A stretch of 8,795 bases of DNA from Planctomycetota bacterium (lineage in GTDB: Bacteria > Planctomycetota > Phycisphaerae > Sedimentisphaerales > Anaerohalosphaeraceae), in the NCBI GenBank assembly GCA_012519365.1, contig JAAYQH010000351.1, positions 1 through 8,795 of the forward strand. The letters run 5' to 3'. Shown piece after piece: positions 5,803 through 8,795 of this stretch. The translations under genes and the position numbers were made by a program. Under the pieces are notes generated by a model. It saw nothing but the letters and a program-made list of their open reading frames with translations. It was not told the DNA's origin and searched no databases. Every line of letters begins with the position of its first letter. Position 1 is the first letter of the stretch.

Positions 5803-7468
5803 GGGCTTTTTCCTTGATATCGAGCAAGTCTTTCATCAAGCCGGATAAATCTTCCGTATGACCGGGGATGCCAAAGCTGTCGTGCAGCTTTTTGTACAGG
5901 GTGTAAAGCTGCTGATAGACCTTTTTGGCTTTGGCTTCGGGCTTATAGGTCTTGGGTTTTAGTCCGCACATCGCTTTCTGGGCGGCGGTAAAACTCTTGT
6001 ACCGGCCTGCAGCAACCGCAGCGGCGATAGCCGATCCCAGCGCGCAGGTCTGTGCTGAACGGGACACCTTCATCTCACGACCGGTGACATCGGCGTAAAT
6101 CTGCATCAGCATCGGGTTCTTCTCGGCAATCCCGCCGCAGTTAATGATTTGACGGATCTTGACGCCGTATTCTTCAAACCGGTTGATGATGGTCAGCGCC
6201 CCAAATGCGGTCGCCTCGATCAGGGCACGGTAAATTTCCTCCGGCCGCGTGTGCAGCGTCTGCCCGAGCAGCAAGCCTGTGAGCCGCTGATCGACCAAGA
6301 TCGTTCGGTTGCCGTTGTTCCAGTCCAGCGCCAATAAACCCGACTGACCAGCTTGGAGTTTAGAGGCTTTTTTCGTCAGTTCCGCATGGGAGCCGGCCTC
6401 TTTGCCGCCCGGCTGAATTGTGTTGACAAACCAATTGAAAATATCGCCAACCGCAGACTGGCCCGCTTCCAATCCCCAAAAACCCGGCAAAACTGAACCA
6501 TCTACTATGCCGCAAATACCGGGTATATCCGGTACATTGTCGGTATTCGGCCAAACTGCGATATCGCAGGTGCTTGTGCCGATAATTTTGACCAATGTGC
6601 CTTTGCCGACTCCGGCGCCAATGGCGCCCAGATGAGCATCGAATGCACCGGCTGCCACGGGAATCCCCTCGGGAAGGCCGAGCTTTTTAGCCCAAGCCGA
6701 CGTCAAGCCTCCCACGGAGGTATCGACTGTATACGTCGTATCCGGCAGCGTGTCGCGTATTCGACCCAGACGCGGGTCCAAAGCCGTCAAGAATTCCTTG
6801 TCCGGATAGCCGCCCCACTGTTCATTAAACATTGCCTTATGGCCCGCAGCACACCGCCCCCGCATCAAGCGATCGGGATGGTCGGTTCCGGTCAGCACCG
6901 CCGGAATCCAATCGGCATGCTCTACCCACGTATAGGCGGCATCAAAGACCTTTTTGTCGATATTAAGACAATGCCAGATCTTGCTGAAAAACCATTCCGA
7001 GGAATAGCGGCCGCCGCACTTGGCCAGAAAATGCGGCCTGATTTCGGCCGCCAACTCGGTTATCTTCGCCGCTTCGGCATAACTGGTGTGGTCTTTCCAT
7101 AGCCACACACAAGCGTTCAGGTTCTTCCTGAACGCCGGCTTCATGGCCAGCGGCACACCTTCGGCGTCCACCGGTATCGGTGTCGAGCCGGTGGTATCCA
7201 CGCCGATGCCCACTACCTGATCAGGGGAAAAGGCCTTGTCCGTTTTCTTGGCTTGTTCGGTCGCCCCCCGGATCGTAACCTCCAGGCCCTTGAGATAGTC
7301 GGCTGGATTCTGACGTGCAACGTTGTGATCGGTCTTGTCCAGCAAAATACCTGCCTGGCCGCTGGGGTACTCAAAAACCGCCGTCCCTATTTCGCGTCCG
7401 TTTTGAGCGTTGACCACCAGACAGCGAACCGAGTTGGTTCCGTAATCCATTCCTATGATATAAGCCAT
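5795..7468 (-). CDS. araB: ribulokinase AraB
   Basis: A 557-residue FGGY-family sugar kinase (E. coli AraB is 566) that phosphorylates L-ribulose to L-ribulose 5-phosphate with ATP in the cytoplasm. N-terminal phosphate loop IGMDYGTNS (D8); ribulokinase-specific GVDTTGSTPIPVD (89-101), VWLWKDHTSYAEA (121-133) and GGRYSSEWFFSKIWH (152-166); RGRCAAGHKAMFNEQWGG (203-220) with substrate-contacting K211; GAFDAHLGAIGAG (274-286) with catalytic base D277; IIGTSTCDIAV (296-306); GLEAGQSAVGDIFNWF (332-347) with E334; and the C-terminal CGGIAEKNP and CALGSAIAAAVAAG of the ATP-binding domain. Nothing essential is missing. The ATG at 7466-7468 follows a very strong Shine-Dalgarno. It lies 43 bp after the symporter stop and overlaps araD by eight bases, which supports one operon. 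The symbol is assigned on the ribulokinase-specific motifs and the araD neighbour. Confidence 0.96.
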   Translation of the reverse strand: MAYIIGMDYGTNSVRCLVVNAQNGREIGTAVFEYPSGQAGILLDKTDHNVARQNPADYLKGLEVTIRGATEQAKKTDKAFSPDQVVGIGVDTTGSTPIPVDAEGVPLAMKPAFRKNLNACVWLWKDHTSYAEAAKITELAAEIRPHFLAKCGGRYSSEWFFSKIWHCLNIDKKVFDAAYTWVEHADWIPAVLTGTDHPDRLMRGRCAAGHKAMFNEQWGGYPDKEFLTALDPRLGRIRDTLPDTTYTVDTSVGGLTSAWAKKLGLPEGIPVAAGAFDAHLGAIGAGVGKGTLVKIIGTSTCDIAVWPNTDNVPDIPGICGIVDGSVLPGFWGLEAGQSAVGDIFNWFVNTIQPGGKEAGSHAELTKKASKLQAGQSGLLALDWNNGNRTILVDQRLTGLLLGQTLHTRPEEIYRALIEATAFGALTIINRFEEYGVKIRQIINCGGIAEKNPMLMQIYADVTGREMKVSRSAQTCALGSAIAAAVAAGRYKSFTAAQKAMCGLKPKTYKPEAKAKKVYQQLYTLYKKLHDSFGIPGHTEDLSGLMKDLLDIKEKAHA

Positions 7469-7471
7469 TGT

Positions 7472-7479
7472 ATCACCTC
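7472..7479 (-). promoter_or_regulatory. strong ribosome binding site of araB
   Basis: On the minus strand the sequence reads GAGGTGAT, eight bases fully complementary to the 3' end of bacterial 16S rRNA, with GAGG seven bases upstream of the ATG. It fixes the araB start. It also shows araB initiates independently rather than relying on the upstream symporter gene. It is the strongest ribosome binding site in the window. Confidence 0.8.
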
Positions 7480-7511
7480 GCTATTATTTGCAAACATCGG
7501 CGTTTCTTAGA

Positions 7512-8795
7512 TTATCCGCGGAAATACAGATACGCTGCCAGAATCGCCGCAACGACTGCAGCTGAGGCGATCACATCCCATTTGTTCCAGGATGACCGCG
7601 AGACCTTGCGATCCTCCTCACTCAACGTTCCGTATGTCAGACCGTTGATCTTTTCATAAGAAGGTTCTTCAGTCATATAGCTGACGACAACCATCACGCC
7701 GATAGAGATCAAAAAGATAATCAAACTGTAGTACTGAAAGTACATGTTATTTACGATCCAGAAGAATGATCCTTCCGGATACGAAAAATCAGGAATCAAT
7801 TTTACAGGTGTATCTACTGCCAAACGGAACAGACCCAGCGCAAAACCAACAATCAAAGCCCACAGACATCCCTTGGCATTGAGCCGCTTGCTAAAGACCC
7901 CCAAAAAGAAGACCACAAAAATCGGCGGTGCCAGATACGATTGAATTCCCTGAAGGTAGTCATACAATCCCTTGCCGCCTTTGATTACGGGAATCCAGGC
8001 CAATCCAATCAGCACCATCACCACCGTTGCCACACGCCCTACCCAGACAATGCGCTGCTGTGTGGCTTGCGGACGCAACTTGGAATAAAAGTCAATTGTA
8101 AACAGTGCTGCAGAAGCATTAAAGGCGCCGGCCAGTGAACTCATCAGGGCCGCCAACAGACCGGCCACCACGATGCCGCGAACCCCCATCGGCAGCACTT
8201 CGGTTACCAACATAGGGAAAGCCTGTTGGGCGTTATCGCGCACCATCTGGCCATTCTCATCAAAAAAGGTCTGGGCCAATGTGGCATTTTGTCCGCTCTT
8301 GGCCAGAGCAAAAGCAATCATGCCCGGGATGATAAAAATAAACACCGGCAGCAGTTTCAGTGCTGCTGCACAAATGGAGCCGCGACGGGCGACCTGTTCG
8401 TTCGGCGCCGAGATTACACGCTGAACAATATATTGATCCGTACACCAATACCACAATCCGATAATCGGAGCGCAGAACAGCATCCCGATCCACGGATAGT
8501 TATCATTGAAGTACCACGCCATCCGCGTTTCTTCCTTGACCGGCGCCCAGGTCGATTCGAAACCATCGGGTACCAGCGTCTTCCACAGATTAAACATCTC
8601 CGACCCGCACCAGTGGCGAAGTTCACTCCAGCCGCCAAGGGCCTTGAGACCAAAATAGGTCACACAGGCCGAGCCGACTACAAGTATCACCGTCTGAATC
8701 GCTGAAGTATAAGCCACCGCACGCATCCCGCCCATCACGGTATAAATCCCCGTCAGCACGATCACCGCGATAGAGCCAATCCAGAAACTATCCAG
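7512..8795 (-). CDS. sodium:sugar symporter, SSS/SLC5 family (SGLT-like), N-terminus missing
   Basis: The frame enters from the right edge (LDSFWIGSIAV...) and ends at the TAA at 7512-7514, giving 427 residues. About 10 hydrophobic segments are visible. It is an inner-membrane transporter expected to use the sodium gradient. SSS signatures: TGIYTVMGGMRAVAYT near the start and SSLAGAFNASAALFTIDFY in the middle. Sugar-type features resemble human SGLT1: LWYWCTDQYIVQR, ALKLLPVFIFIIPGM (the Lys equivalent to SGLT1 K321) and DYLQGIQSYLAPPI (Gln equivalent to SGLT1 Q457). These point to a sugar rather than proline or carboxylate substrate. Placed 43 bp ahead of araB-araD on the same strand, it most likely imports L-arabinose or an arabinose-containing sugar; that substrate is inferred from context only. 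The protein ends with a hydrophilic loop containing EEPSYEKINGLTYGTLSEEDRK and a last membrane helix (ASAAVVAAILAAYLYF). A GTG at 8763-8765 is internal, not the start. Confidence 0.92.
   Translation of the reverse strand: MDSFWIGSIAVIVLTGIYTVMGGMRAVAYTSAIQTVILVVGSACVTYFGLKALGGWSELRHWCGSEMFNLWKTLVPDGFESTWAPVKEETRMAWYFNDNYPWIGMLFCAPIIGLWYWCTDQYIVQRVISAPNEQVARRGSICAAALKLLPVFIFIIPGMIAFALAKSGQNATLAQTFFDENGQMVRDNAQQAFPMLVTEVLPMGVRGIVVAGLLAALMSSLAGAFNASAALFTIDFYSKLRPQATQQRIVWVGRVATVVMVLIGLAWIPVIKGGKGLYDYLQGIQSYLAPPIFVVFFLGVFSKRLNAKGCLWALIVGFALGLFRLAVDTPVKLIPDFSYPEGSFFWIVNNMYFQYYSLIIFLISIGVMVVVSYMTEEPSYEKINGLTYGTLSEEDRKVSRSSWNKWDVIASAAVVAAILAAYLYFRG

Noticed and set aside
1..8795. tRNA, rRNA, CRISPR arrays, insertion sequences or prophage remnants
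   Set aside because: Reading both strands, I found no cloverleaf-like sequence, regularly spaced repeats, transposase motifs or terminal inverted repeats; the window is almost fully occupied by ordinary genes.

Overview
The window carries seven protein-coding genes, two of them cut by the window edges. It has no RNA genes, mobile elements or CRISPR arrays that I can see. Gene content suggests a Gram-negative-type bacterium, most likely a planctomycete (perhaps Phycisphaerae). The basis is a coiled-coil/C4 zinc-ribbon protein coupled to an RNase HI gene, a PurN of the SG-x-GRT / GGxGM(W/Y)G-HHVHEAV type, a signal-anchored SppA, and an LpxL/HtrB-type acyltransferase. This assignment rests on remembered family patterns, not on a search, so it is tentative.

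Layout from left to right. (1) Positions 1-871, minus strand: N-terminal 290 residues of an M20 family metallo-deacylase/peptidase (ArgE/DapE type), running off the left edge. (2) Positions 872-1013: a 142-bp divergent promoter region. (3) Positions 1014-2803, plus strand: a two-gene unit. The first gene is a coiled-coil protein with a C-terminal C4 zinc ribbon. The second overlaps it by four bases (GTGA) and encodes an apparent fusion of RNase HI to phosphoribosylglycinamide formyltransferase (PurN). (4) Positions 2865-3830, minus strand: a lysophospholipid/lipid A acyltransferase family protein, convergent with the fusion gene. (5) Positions 3831-4046: a second divergent region with a consensus-perfect sigma70-type promoter (TTGACA-N18-TATAAT) for sppA. 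(6) Positions 4047-5093, plus strand: the membrane-anchored S49 peptidase SppA. (7) Positions 5113-8795, minus strand: a sugar catabolic unit read from the right edge. It comprises a sodium:sugar symporter of SGLT type (N-terminus missing), then araB (ribulokinase), then araD (ribulose-5-phosphate 4-epimerase), with araB and araD overlapping by eight bases.

The last three genes form a coherent L-arabinose (or L-ribulose) uptake and catabolism module: import, phosphorylation of L-ribulose, and epimerisation to D-xylulose 5-phosphate. The isomerase AraA and any regulator are not in the window. The other genes are housekeeping or envelope functions with no obvious shared pathway.

The most notable points are the RNase HI-PurN single-chain fusion with both active sites intact, the acyltransferase with Gln in place of the His of its H-x4-D/E motif, and AraD with His where the E. 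coli enzyme has the metal-site Asp76. I see no evidence for a wholly new multi-gene system.
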